Origin: Rhodobacter sp.
GTDB lineage: Bacteria; Pseudomonadota; Alphaproteobacteria; Rhodobacterales; Rhodobacteraceae
Assembly: GCA_030066215.1 (NCBI GenBank)
Contig: JASJCA010000005.1
Span: forward strand, 1-64,000
Reading direction: 5' to 3'
Length of the DNA: 64,000 bases
Shown here in pieces: positions 10,105-17,837 of this stretch; position 1 is the stretch's first letter; the number at the start of each line of letters is the position of its first letter. The position numbers and the translations under genes were made by a program. The notes beneath the pieces are model-generated. The model had not been told where the DNA came from. It searched no databases and saw nothing but the letters and a program-made list of their open reading frames with translations.

Positions 10105-10132
10105 TTGACCCTGGGTCAAACAGCGCTACCTG
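10105..10132 (+). promoter_or_regulatory. Promoter candidate with embedded operator palindrome
   Basis: TTGACCC-T-GGGTCAA (10105-10119) is a perfect 7-1-7 palindrome. Its left half includes TTGACC, a good -35 element, with TACCTG (10127-10132) as a modest -10 after 16 bases. The peptide ATG follows 33 bases later. A regulator bound to the palindrome would cover the -35, which suggests repression; this is inference. Confidence 0.4.
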
Positions 10133-10165
10133 AGGGCATCACTGCCAACACAGGAGACTAGATCC

Positions 10166-10285
10166 ATGACTGAGAAGATGACCCAAAATGAACTGGAAAC
10201 CGTGGAAGAAGTCCAAGCCCCGACCGTCGAAGTTGAGGAGCTGTCCTTCGACGAATTGCGGCTCGTGTCCGGCGGGTGCGAATAA
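10166..10285 (+). CDS. Small double-glycine leader peptide ending in Gly-Gly-Cys-Glu
   Basis: A 39-residue peptide starting MTEKMTQNELETVEEV and ending EELSFDELRLVSGGCE, followed by TAA. The start is supported by AGGAG at 10152-10156, 9 bases before the ATG. Residues 25-37 fit the double-glycine leader pattern E-L-S-x-x-E-L-x-x-V-x-G-G recognised by C39 peptidase ABC exporters, and such an exporter with intact catalytic residues is encoded at 20895-23027. After Gly-Gly only Cys38 and Glu39 remain, far too short for a bacteriocin. The peptide has 11 acidic and 2 basic residues, like acidic carrier or scaffold peptides. It may be a RiPP precursor with a dipeptide core or a scaffold on which a small molecule is built. 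The gene call is good; the role is inference. Confidence 0.72.
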   Translation: MTEKMTQNELETVEEVQAPTVEVEELSFDELRLVSGGCE

Positions 10286-10459
10286 AACCATCGCCGAGAC
10301 CGGCTGAAGCAAGGGACCTGGTTCTTGGTGGGTCTCTCTCAGGAACCGCCCTTCCTCCGTTGGCGCCGGCGCTAGCTTGACGACCCTGGCGGTTGCGGGC
10401 CGCCCCCGGCCCGGAACCCTCGGATGTTCAGCCCGGTGCGGCGGGGAGGCCAAATCAAG

Positions 10460-10489
10460 ACGTGCGCCCATCGCGGTTTGGGCGCACGT
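10460..10489. terminator. Strong hairpin downstream of the peptide gene
   Basis: ACGTGCGCCCA (10460-10470) and TGGGCGCACGT (10479-10489) form a perfect 11-bp GC-rich stem with an 8-base loop, 175 bases past the peptide stop. No T-run follows. It would fit an end or stabilising structure for a short, highly expressed peptide mRNA. The rest of 10286-10768 holds no convincing gene. Confidence 0.45.
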
Positions 10490-10768
10490 GCTGCCAAGAC
10501 AGTGCCATTCAGAGTTTGCTGCGGTGCGTTCGACAGATTTTGAGCGATGAAAGCATCCCGCACCATGCATCGCGCAGCGTTGATACGAACGTGTTTTGGC
10601 CCTACCGATAACGTCGGAGCGCAAAGGTGACGCGACATTTGTCTCGGTTTTCTATGATGGTGGGCCGGACTACATATCCTCGTGACATGCGTATTGCAGA
10701 CTTATTGCTCCCGATGTGAAGACCGCTACGAGCGTTTTGCACAGAGATAATCCCAAACAAGGCCCGAA

Positions 10769-11467
10769 GTGACCGAACGACCCGCCGCTCCTGATCTGTT
10801 TCGAAGCCGGTCGATCGACGGGTCTTATCGGCTGTTTCTGATCCGCCACGGTCGCACCAGCTGGAACGAGGCCGGCCGACTGATGGGGCGGGAAGACATC
10901 CCGCTAAGCCCGCGGGGTGAAGGTGATGTTGCTGAGCTGGCCAATGGGCTGGCCGGCATTTCCTTCCATGCAATCTACACAAGTCCACGTGCACGGGCGC
11001 ATCAAACCGCGGCAGCGATCGCCGACCGGCAAAACGGCGTGACGCCCGTGAAGGAATCTCGCATTGACGAAACGCTGATCACGCGTTGGGTCGGTCTGAC
11101 GCGCGAGGAGTTGGCGGAGGATCCAGAATTCGTCGCCTTCCGACACAACCCACTTCACCACACCGACGGAATCGAGCCGGCGGAGGAGGTCGACAAACGA
11201 GTTGCCGCATTCCTTAGCGAGATCGAGATGCGTCACGGCGACAATGGCGTGATCGCGATGGTCAGCCATGCCGATCCGTTGCGCATCGCCTTGGCGCGTT
11301 TCCTCGGCATGCCCCTGACGCATTTCAAGCGGTTGATGGTCAAGACGGCATCGGTCTGCGTGGTGACCTGCCGAAACGGCGAGTACCAGCTCACCGGAGT
11401 GAACGTTGAGCGTCAGAACCTGGCGGAGCTTTCAGTGCGCCCAACACTGGAACCGAACGCGCTTTGA
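10769..11467 (+). CDS. Histidine phosphatase family protein (phosphoglycerate-mutase-like)
   Basis: A 232-residue protein with the phosphohistidine motif LIRHGRTSWNEAG (His27), the typical IYTSPRARAHQTA segment, and the second catalytic His in MVSHADPLRIAL. These enzymes remove phosphate from sugar phosphates or other small substrates. The start is GTG at 10769; no better start is seen. It ends 5 bases from the convergent sulfatase-like gene. In this cluster a sugar-phosphate phosphatase step is plausible, but an ordinary housekeeping phosphatase cannot be excluded. Confidence 0.8.
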   Translation: MTERPAAPDLFRSRSIDGSYRLFLIRHGRTSWNEAGRLMGREDIPLSPRGEGDVAELANGLAGISFHAIYTSPRARAHQTAAAIADRQNGVTPVKESRIDETLITRWVGLTREELAEDPEFVAFRHNPLHHTDGIEPAEEVDKRVAAFLSEIEMRHGDNGVIAMVSHADPLRIALARFLGMPLTHFKRLMVKTASVCVVTCRNGEYQLTGVNVERQNLAELSVRPTLEPNAL

Positions 11468-11472
11468 TCGGC

Positions 11473-12669
11473 TTACGCCGGACCGACGCGTTCTTCTGGC
11501 CAGGTATAGCGAGCGATCAGATCGTCAGGCGCCGGCAAGGGATTTGTTTCCAGCGGGTCCGCCGAGAGATCGAACATCACGTATTCGGGGGATTTCCCGA
11601 TCCAGCGCATGATCTTACGCTGCGGGTCAAGCCAGATGCATTGTGAATTCACGATTTCCGGGAACTTCCCGGTGTTTTCCTGGATTTCGCGCGGGTGCAT
11701 CGTTTCGGCGTAGAGCACGCGTTCCGGCGGTTCGGCGCCGGTACGAATTGTCCCGCTTAGATCGACGCCGTCGGGCTGGCCGCGGAAATCCGCTCCAAGC
11801 ATCCCAGCGATGGTCGGCGCGACATCGATCAGGCCGACTTGTGTCTCTATCGATCGCTCGGCGATCGACGCGTGCGAGAACATCAACGGCACATGCTGGG
11901 TCTGCTGATACAGGCAGCAACCGTGCCCCTCTTCCTCGGGATGTAGGTTTTCGGCGCCTGACTTGTCGTTGGGATACCAGCCGGCAAGGTCCTCGCCATG
12001 ATCACCCAGGATCACGATCAGCGTGTCGTCGAACGCGTCATGGTCCTTCAGACACTGCACGATCCGACCTAGGTGTTTGTCGGCGAACAGCAATTCGCCT
12101 TCGTAGGGATTGGCCTGCCGGTCGGAGGTTTCGGGGGGCTCGTAGGGCCAATGGGCGTCGAAGAAATGCAGGAACATGAACCAGCGGTCCTTGTCCTTCA
12201 GGCCCGGGATCAAGTCGATCGCGCGCTCGGACACCTGATTGGCCCGCTTCAGCGCCAGGCCGCGCAGCTTGACATCAGGCACCGACAGCGGGTCGCTGCC
12301 GTCAGGCAGCGGCGGAAGCCAGTCGTCGTAATGCTGAAAGCCGCGGCAGTGCCCGTACCACTTCATCAAGCCCGGGCACGACACCAGAGCCGCCGTGAAA
12401 AAGCCCTGCTCCGACAGCGCCTCGGCCAGCGTGGGGACGGTCTCTGGCAAGGGCTCGCGGAATAACCGGCGCAGGCCGTGGTTATAGGGCTGCAACCCGG
12501 TGAAGATGGTGGCGTGGCTGACGGGCGTCATCGGCGAAGACGATATCGCGCGGCGGAATTGACAGCCATGCGATGCCAATTCCGAGAACGTGGTGTTCTG
12601 GAAGTCCCACACGACATCGGCCCGCGCACAGTCGTAGGTCACCAATATTACATTGCGAATGTCCGACAC
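11473..12669 (-). CDS. Sulfatase-superfamily hydrolase lacking the formylglycine motif
   Basis: A 398-residue alkaline-phosphatase-superfamily protein. Start GTG at 12669 (VSDIRNVILVTYDCARADV) is preceded by GGGGA at good spacing; a longer frame to 12795 has no support. Metal-site motifs are VTYDCARAD near the N-terminus and ILGDHGEDLAG. Where sulfatases have C/S-x-P-x-R, this protein reads SPMTPVSHATIFTG, so the Cys/Ser that becomes formylglycine and the Arg are absent and a Thr is the likely nucleophile. That predicts a phosphodiesterase, phosphatase or transferase rather than a true sulfatase. A second protein of this type is encoded at 31550-32971. Confidence 0.8.
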   Translation of the reverse strand: MSDIRNVILVTYDCARADVVWDFQNTTFSELASHGCQFRRAISSSPMTPVSHATIFTGLQPYNHGLRRLFREPLPETVPTLAEALSEQGFFTAALVSCPGLMKWYGHCRGFQHYDDWLPPLPDGSDPLSVPDVKLRGLALKRANQVSERAIDLIPGLKDKDRWFMFLHFFDAHWPYEPPETSDRQANPYEGELLFADKHLGRIVQCLKDHDAFDDTLIVILGDHGEDLAGWYPNDKSGAENLHPEEEGHGCCLYQQTQHVPLMFSHASIAERSIETQVGLIDVAPTIAGMLGADFRGQPDGVDLSGTIRTGAEPPERVLYAETMHPREIQENTGKFPEIVNSQCIWLDPQRKIMRWIGKSPEYVMFDLSADPLETNPLPAPDDLIARYTWPEERVGPA

Positions 12670-13092
12670 GATCCAATCCCCGATGCAGCTCAGCTTTGTG
12701 CCCAGGCAGGCCCTGTAAGTCGAAAAACGGCCCGCCGCGAACGCCAACCATTCTAGGTTGTACGGCTGAACGCGCAACCCTGCCGCATGACACACCAGCC
12801 ACTCCGCAGGCGCACGTGTCGCCGTCCGACGATCACTGCTGGATTGCCGGCGGACTGGGGTGGCGGTGTGGGCGCTGCTCGACGGCCTGCGCGAAGGCGA
12901 ATTGGCTCAGCCGATTCAACCTAGCCGCGCGTTTTTGTGTATGTGCAAATTGCCTAGAATCGCTTACCGTCACCTGGTCAGGTCCGCCTTTGCATCTTCG
13001 TGCAGCCACACGCCACGTCTTAAACGTACGGCTCGGACTCACGGTCGCTGGCGGGTTTGTGCATGAGTTAAAAGCAAAAAGTTGGATCGAAC
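12670..13092. other. Divergent intergenic region with an ACCTG-GT-CAGGT repeat
   Basis: This stretch separates the sulfatase-like gene from the importer operon and should hold both promoters. ACCTGGTCAGGT at 12972-12983 is a short inverted repeat. No small gene with a ribosome binding site was seen. Confidence 0.4.
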
Positions 13093-14121
13093 ATGCCTCA
13101 TCGTATTCTTTTCTTCGCCGCGCTGTTCTTCGTCGCAACCCAATCGCAGGCCGACAGCATCCGGTTGGGCTGGCAGTTGCCGTGGGCGACGCAGGGCCAG
13201 CTTGTGATGGCCCTGAAGCATTCCAATATTCCGGAACTGGCGGGGATTGAGATCGACTACACCGACTTCGCCTATGGAGGACCGCTGAACCAGGCCGCTC
13301 TGGCCGGCGACGTCGACATTCTTCTGACAGCGGATCAGCCGGCAGCGGTTTTGATCGCGCGCGGCAGCCGGCACAAGATCGTCTCGCGAATGATGTACAA
13401 CCGCACGTGTATCTACGTGCCCACGAATTCGAACGTCGAGAAATTGGCGGATTTGGCCGATGCGAGTATCGGCGGACCCGTCGGTGCCGCGGCCGAACGC
13501 ATTGCCATGGCCGATTTGCGCGCCAGCGGTGTCGATATCGATAGGCTGTCGCACTCCAAGCTGGACATGTCGCAACAGGCAGTCATCGTGCGCCGGGATC
13601 CCGCGGCCGAGACCTGGGCGACGATCGACGCGCTCTACGGTTTCGATCCGTTGCCGGCCGCATTCGAAGAGAACGGGTTGGTCAAGATGATTTCGTGCGG
13701 CAAGGTCTTGTCGCTGGTTCTTGCCTCGGACGACATGATCGAAAACCGCCAGGACGAGTTGGTTGAATTCCTACGCGCCTTCCACGCCGCTTGGGCGGTC
13801 TTTGCCAGCGAGCCCGAGGTGCTGAACAAGCGCTACCTGGCGGATTCGGGGCTGGAACTATCAGAAGCGGCGCTCGAAATCGCCGCCGCCGTCGAGCCGA
13901 ACCGGTTCGCCGCAGGCCTCGAAGATATCCGGCTGACATTCACCGACGACGACGCGGCGATCTTCGAAACGGCGGTCGATTTTCTGATGGAGCGCGACAT
14001 CATCGACAAAAAGCTTGATCTGACCGGTGCCGATGTCACCGCTCTCGGCCCCCTTGACGCGGCGCTTTCGGATCCGGGTCGGATTGCCGCCATCGTCGAA
14101 GCGGTCGAGATTTCGCCGTGA
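13093..14121 (+). CDS. ABC importer substrate-binding protein, SsuA/NMT1-like
   Basis: A 342-residue periplasmic protein. The first 20 residues (MPHRILFFAALFFVATQSQA) form a Sec signal peptide. The mature part begins IRLGWQLPWATQGQLVMALK and has the two-lobed layout of aliphatic sulfonate, nitrate and pyrimidine-precursor binding proteins, including ALAGDVDILLTADQPAAVLI. It is the first gene of a binding protein-permease-ATPase operon; the permease starts 1 base after its stop. The ligand is unknown. In a biosynthetic cluster it may bring in a precursor or recover a released product; this is inference. Confidence 0.8.
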   Translation: MPHRILFFAALFFVATQSQADSIRLGWQLPWATQGQLVMALKHSNIPELAGIEIDYTDFAYGGPLNQAALAGDVDILLTADQPAAVLIARGSRHKIVSRMMYNRTCIYVPTNSNVEKLADLADASIGGPVGAAAERIAMADLRASGVDIDRLSHSKLDMSQQAVIVRRDPAAETWATIDALYGFDPLPAAFEENGLVKMISCGKVLSLVLASDDMIENRQDELVEFLRAFHAAWAVFASEPEVLNKRYLADSGLELSEAALEIAAAVEPNRFAAGLEDIRLTFTDDDAAIFETAVDFLMERDIIDKKLDLTGADVTALGPLDAALSDPGRIAAIVEAVEISP

Positions 14122-14122
14122 T

Positions 14123-14881
14123 ATGAACGGGCGTCTCGGCGGTTTTGGCTGGCAGGCCCTAGGCATCTTCGCCCTGCTGCTGCTTTGGGTGTTTCTGCCG
14201 GGCGACGGCGATCTGATTCCAAACCTCGGCGATATCGCCCGCAAGGCTGGCGCACTCATTGAAAGCGGAGATTTGGGGCGGCATCTGCTGCAAAGCGTCA
14301 GCAGGGTGTTGGCCGGCATTCTGATTGCCGTGGTGCTGGCCTTGGTGTTTTGCCTGATCGGCTTTCACCCTGCATTTCGCGGCATTCTGCAGGGCCCGAT
14401 CGAGATCATGCGGCCGGTGCCTCCGATCGCCTGGATCCCCGTCGTGATCCTGCTGTTCGGTCCCGGCGGCAACGCCGCGATCGCCATCGTCACACTGGCT
14501 GCGCTGTTCCCGATCGTCACCTCGGTCTTCGCCGCCTGGGACGGCATCGACGAAACCTATGTGCTGATGGCCAAAACGCTTGGCGTCGAGCGCTGGAAGC
14601 TGTTTCAAAGGGTCTATGTACCCCTGCTGCTGGAAGGCTTCCTGATCGGCTTTCGCATGGCATTCGGCCTGGCCTGGTTTTCGGTTGTGGCCTCGGAAAT
14701 GGTCGGCAGCAGCGGCGGGCTGGGCTACGGCATTCAGGTATCGAGCCTCAACCTCGAAATGGAACGCTTCTTCGTCTACCTGTTGACCATCGCACTATGC
14801 GGATTTGCCATGAACTGGCTTGTTATCGCCGTTTTTCAGTACGCCTGCCCATGGCAAAAGTCGGGCCAGGCGCATGTCTGA
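14123..14881 (+). CDS. ABC importer permease, SsuC/TauC-like
   Basis: A 252-residue inner-membrane protein with about six hydrophobic segments, the first being LGIFALLLLWVFL. The EAA-type loop reads LMAKTLGVERWKLFQRVYVP, typical of the nitrate/sulfonate/taurine permease family. The start ATG at 14123 lies 1 base after the preceding stop; an in-frame upstream ATG at 14027 would fall inside the binding-protein gene. Its last 8 bases overlap the ATPase start. Confidence 0.85.
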   Translation: MNGRLGGFGWQALGIFALLLLWVFLPGDGDLIPNLGDIARKAGALIESGDLGRHLLQSVSRVLAGILIAVVLALVFCLIGFHPAFRGILQGPIEIMRPVPPIAWIPVVILLFGPGGNAAIAIVTLAALFPIVTSVFAAWDGIDETYVLMAKTLGVERWKLFQRVYVPLLLEGFLIGFRMAFGLAWFSVVASEMVGSSGGLGYGIQVSSLNLEMERFFVYLLTIALCGFAMNWLVIAVFQYACPWQKSGQAHV

Positions 14882-15578
14882 GCCGCTGGTGCTGTTTCGC
14901 GGTGCCGCGTTTTCGTGGGCGGACCGGGTGATCTTGCAGGATTTCGAGTTGTCGGTGCCAGCCGCGGGCCTGACTTGGATGATCGGAAAAAGCGGGGTCG
15001 GCAAGAGCACGCTGCTGAAGCTGATGGCCGGGCATCTGAAACTGCGCCAGGGCAGGTGTGTCGTCAACGGCACGCTGATCGAGGCACCCACCCCGAAAGT
15101 CGGCTACGTGCCGCAGGATTGCCGCCTATTTCATTGGCTGCGGTTGACGGAGAACGTGCGCTATTCGGTGGAGTTGAACCCGTATACCGGGCCCGAGGAC
15201 AAGGCCTGGTTCGACGGGCTGATCGAACGGTTCGGGCTCGCCGATGCCGGGCACTTATGGCCGCACCAGTTGTCGGGCGGGATGGCGCAGCGTGCAGCGA
15301 TCCTGCGGGCGCTGTATCTCGCGCCGCCGGTTATCATTCTGGATGAGCCATTCAGTGCCATCGACGGAGAAAACACTCGGCGTTGCCTGGCAGTGCTTCG
15401 CGAATACGCCGCGCGGGGCTACGGGCGCGTTTTGATCTCGACCCACGAAATCGGCTTGATATCGGGGCGGAACGATCCGGTGGTCTCGTTACAGCAAGTT
15501 GCCGGCAGCAGCCGGCTTGGCGCCCAATACGACGAGGCGTTCACGGAAACTCAGATCGCTCGCCTTCGCGCGGTGTGA
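14874..15578 (+). CDS. ABC importer ATP-binding protein, SsuB/TauB-like
   Basis: A 234-residue nucleotide-binding subunit. Walker A is IGKSGVGKSTLLKL, the signature is LSGGMAQRAAILRAL, Walker B is VIILDEPFSAID, and the switch His lies in STHEIGL. The start ATG at 14874 overlaps the permease end. It completes the SsuABC-type importer. It ends 91 bases before the convergent PfkB-like gene; that gap shows no clear hairpin. Confidence 0.88.
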   Translation: MSEPLVLFRGAAFSWADRVILQDFELSVPAAGLTWMIGKSGVGKSTLLKLMAGHLKLRQGRCVVNGTLIEAPTPKVGYVPQDCRLFHWLRLTENVRYSVELNPYTGPEDKAWFDGLIERFGLADAGHLWPHQLSGGMAQRAAILRALYLAPPVIILDEPFSAIDGENTRRCLAVLREYAARGYGRVLISTHEIGLISGRNDPVVSLQQVAGSSRLGAQYDEAFTETQIARLRAV

Positions 15579-15669
15579 GGGTCGCGATACGGCGCCATGG
15601 CCTCCGCGCCCATTGCACTGAGAAATCGAAGTAGGTACTGGTCGCCCTGTGCGCGCCCGGAGGAGACGA

Positions 15670-16668
15670 CTACTGAGCGGCCTGACCCTCAGCGCCGGGC
15701 GCCACGATGTCCTCGCCCAGCTTCGCGGCAAGTCCGTCCAGCCGCCGCCCGGATTTGAGGTACTCGGCGAGAACCATCGCATGAACCTCCATCGAGTCGC
15801 GGGTTTGCGACACCTTGTAGGGCACATGTTCGGCGTGGAATGTCAGGCTGCCATCGCGGGCGACCACAAGATAGTCGCTTTTCGAATTCAGCACGACGAC
15901 GATCAGTTCCAGCTGCGGCAAAAGCGACGTTAGATCGCCAGCCGTAACCAGACGGTCCGGAGCGTCCCACCCCGCCGCCGCTCGATCCCAGCCGAGATGG
16001 TCGAATAATGTGTAGTTGGTGATCATGATCGAGTTCGCGTCGGCGATCCAATCCAGGTAGTCGCGCGAGGGAACGCTTTGCCAAATCTCGTGCGGCACCA
16101 CGTCGACCACAACCAGCGCCCCCGCCGCGCGGGCGCGCCGCATCAGGGCCTGCACGGCCCGGCGCTGCGCGTCCTTGACCAGGAAATAGCCCGATACGAA
16201 AAGGACATCCGTTTCGTCGAGCACCGAGAGATCGAGCATCTCGACCGTCTCGGCCCCAAGCATCGCATTGGCGCCGGAGTTCGCCACGATGAACCTGTGA
16301 CGGGGCTCCGGAAACACCATGGCCACCTGGCCGGTTGACTCCTCGACGAAGGCAAGGCGGCTTTCGATCCCGTCTCGCGCCATTGTATCGAGAGTGATTT
16401 GCCCCGCAAAATCGGCGGTCGTCGGATCGGTCGCGCTGTGACCGATGGCGCCGATCAGCACAGATCGGTCGAAGCCGCTTTGCCGGGCGTAACGGGCGAA
16501 CATATAGCCCAATCCGGCAACGGCGGTGCGGATCGGACTGAAGTAGCACCGATTGACCAGAGGCGAACCAGGCGTACGCTCTGGCGAAATGTCGATCAGG
16601 TAGTCCAGCATGACGTCGCCAACGGCGGTCGATGTCAAAGGTTTCGGGCGAGGTGCTGGTGTCGTCAT
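15670..16668 (-). CDS. PfkB-fold carbohydrate kinase homologue, degenerate active site
   Basis: A 332-residue protein with the ribokinase/PfkB fold: AVGDVMLDYLI at the N-terminus, central VLFVSGYFL, and LIVVVLNSKSDYLVV near the nucleotide site. The C-terminal motif normally D-T-x-G-A-G-D is replaced by SQTRDSMEVHAMVLAEYL, so both the anion-hole glycines and the catalytic Asp are lost, leaving Glu at about the Asp position. It may have a changed activity or be a binding protein. It is the last gene of the UGM-like/nucleotidyltransferase/PfkB minus-strand group. The fold call is moderate; loss of kinase activity is inference. Confidence 0.65.
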   Translation of the reverse strand: MTTPAPRPKPLTSTAVGDVMLDYLIDISPERTPGSPLVNRCYFSPIRTAVAGLGYMFARYARQSGFDRSVLIGAIGHSATDPTTADFAGQITLDTMARDGIESRLAFVEESTGQVAMVFPEPRHRFIVANSGANAMLGAETVEMLDLSVLDETDVLFVSGYFLVKDAQRRAVQALMRRARAAGALVVVDVVPHEIWQSVPSRDYLDWIADANSIMITNYTLFDHLGWDRAAAGWDAPDRLVTAGDLTSLLPQLELIVVVLNSKSDYLVVARDGSLTFHAEHVPYKVSQTRDSMEVHAMVLAEYLKSGRRLDGLAAKLGEDIVAPGAEGQAAQ

Positions 16669-16793
16669 GAAAACCGCCGTCGGCTATTGAAATTCGCTCA
16701 ACTTAGCTTCGGTCACGCGGTCGAGGATTTCAATCCCTGCGGGTGGTTCCGAAACAGCGTCGGCGCAGTTCGCTCAACGCAGCTTTCCGGTTT

Positions 16794-17531
16794 CTACGCA
16801 GGCGAGCCGCCGCGCCTGCGCAGCAATGCGAGATCGCCGTCCGTGGCTGTGGCGTCGCTGACCCTGGCCCAGTCTTCGGGGTGCTTGATCGCCCTCCATG
16901 CGTCAAGTCGGACCGCATGGCACACGAGTCCGGCGCCGACCAAATCGGTCAGTACCGGCTCATAGGCCGCCCCGGTCTCGAGCCGCCCAAGCACTGCCTG
17001 GACAATCGAGGCGTTGCCGAACCAATGCAGAAAGACATTGATCAATGCGCCCGGCGGGCAGCCGCCAGGAGGTTTCTCGGATATCCCGGCGACGTGTCCG
17101 GCCGCGTTCAGGGTGACCAGCCCCCCTGGAAAGGCGCGGTTGCTTATGGCGACGGAGATCGCCATTTCGTCCGGCCCCACCGTAGCCTGTAGCCGGGCAT
17201 AGGTGTCATCCGGGACCAGGTCGTTCACGCAGGACACGCATGCGCTGTCGCCTGGACCAACCTGCCGCAGTCCCGTCGCGATACCGGATTCGACGGTGCG
17301 GCCGGCCTGTTGCACGACACGGAGCGCCGGGTGCTGGCGCACCGCGGGGTCCGCCTCGATTGAGGCCCGGTTTTGGGCGTTCGCCACAACGGCCACGCGG
17401 CTGGCGATCGGACTGATTTGCCGGATATGGCGTTCGAGCAAGGTTTCCCCGTCGAGTACCAATCGGGTTTTGTCCCGCCCGAACCGTTTGCTTTGCCCGG
17501 CCGCAAGCAAAATCGAAACAACCTCAGCCAC
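16794..17531 (-). CDS. MobA/IspD-like nucleotidyltransferase
   Basis: A protein of about 245 residues with the NTP-transferase signature SILLAAGQSKRFGRDKTRLV at the N-terminus and later VSCVNDLVPDDTYARL. It would transfer a nucleotide to a sugar phosphate or other phosphorylated alcohol. The start is taken at GTG 17531, placing the glycine-rich loop close to the N-terminus as in the family; the frame is open to 17567, and neither start has a clear ribosome binding site. It lies between the UGM-like and PfkB-like genes. Kinase-fold protein plus nucleotidyltransferase suggests activation of a sugar or cyclitol, but the substrate is unknown. Confidence 0.7.
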   Translation of the reverse strand: MAEVVSILLAAGQSKRFGRDKTRLVLDGETLLERHIRQISPIASRVAVVANAQNRASIEADPAVRQHPALRVVQQAGRTVESGIATGLRQVGPGDSACVSCVNDLVPDDTYARLQATVGPDEMAISVAISNRAFPGGLVTLNAAGHVAGISEKPPGGCPPGALINVFLHWFGNASIVQAVLGRLETGAAYEPVLTDLVGAGLVCHAVRLDAWRAIKHPEDWARVSDATATDGDLALLRRRGGSPA

Positions 17532-17837
17532 GGCCCACACTGCGCTTTGTGGCTGCGCGTGAAGCACGCTGTGGGTCCGCCGGCGCGGTCAAGGTCCAAT
17601 ATGTCCGGCAAGGCCGGCGTTTGGGTTGGATCCCGCCGTCTGGTCGGTGCATTTGCCGCCTCCTTCGCCTCGCCGTTGTCGCTCTCGACGACATCGACCG
17701 CCAAGACCTAACCGATTGGGCGTGATCCTTGCCAGCGCGTGAAAGAACTGGGCGCTCCGGGGTTCGTGGCCTTGCGTTTCGGCGACGGCCGGCAACGATG
17801 GTGATTGAGTCGGCCCCGTCGGTTTGATCACGATGGT

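Larger units (their letters stand above)
9701..10165. other. AT-rich intergenic region upstream of the peptide gene
   Basis: About 465 bases, visibly richer in A and T than the rest of the window (for example around 9840-9880 and 9975-10050). No credible protein-coding frame is seen. It marks the left edge of the accessory cluster. It contains the two inverted repeats and the promoter candidate listed separately. Confidence 0.6.

Noticed and set aside
10550-10630. 27-codon frame (MKASRTMHRAALIRTC) downstream of the peptide gene as a second precursor
   Set aside because: No ribosome binding site and no leader-like pattern.
17225-17704. Minus-strand frame with a DILDLDRAGGP segment resembling a double-glycine leader
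   Set aside because: It runs out of frame through the nucleotidyltransferase gene, uses a TTG start without a good ribosome binding site, and its later part is Arg/Pro-rich shadow sequence.
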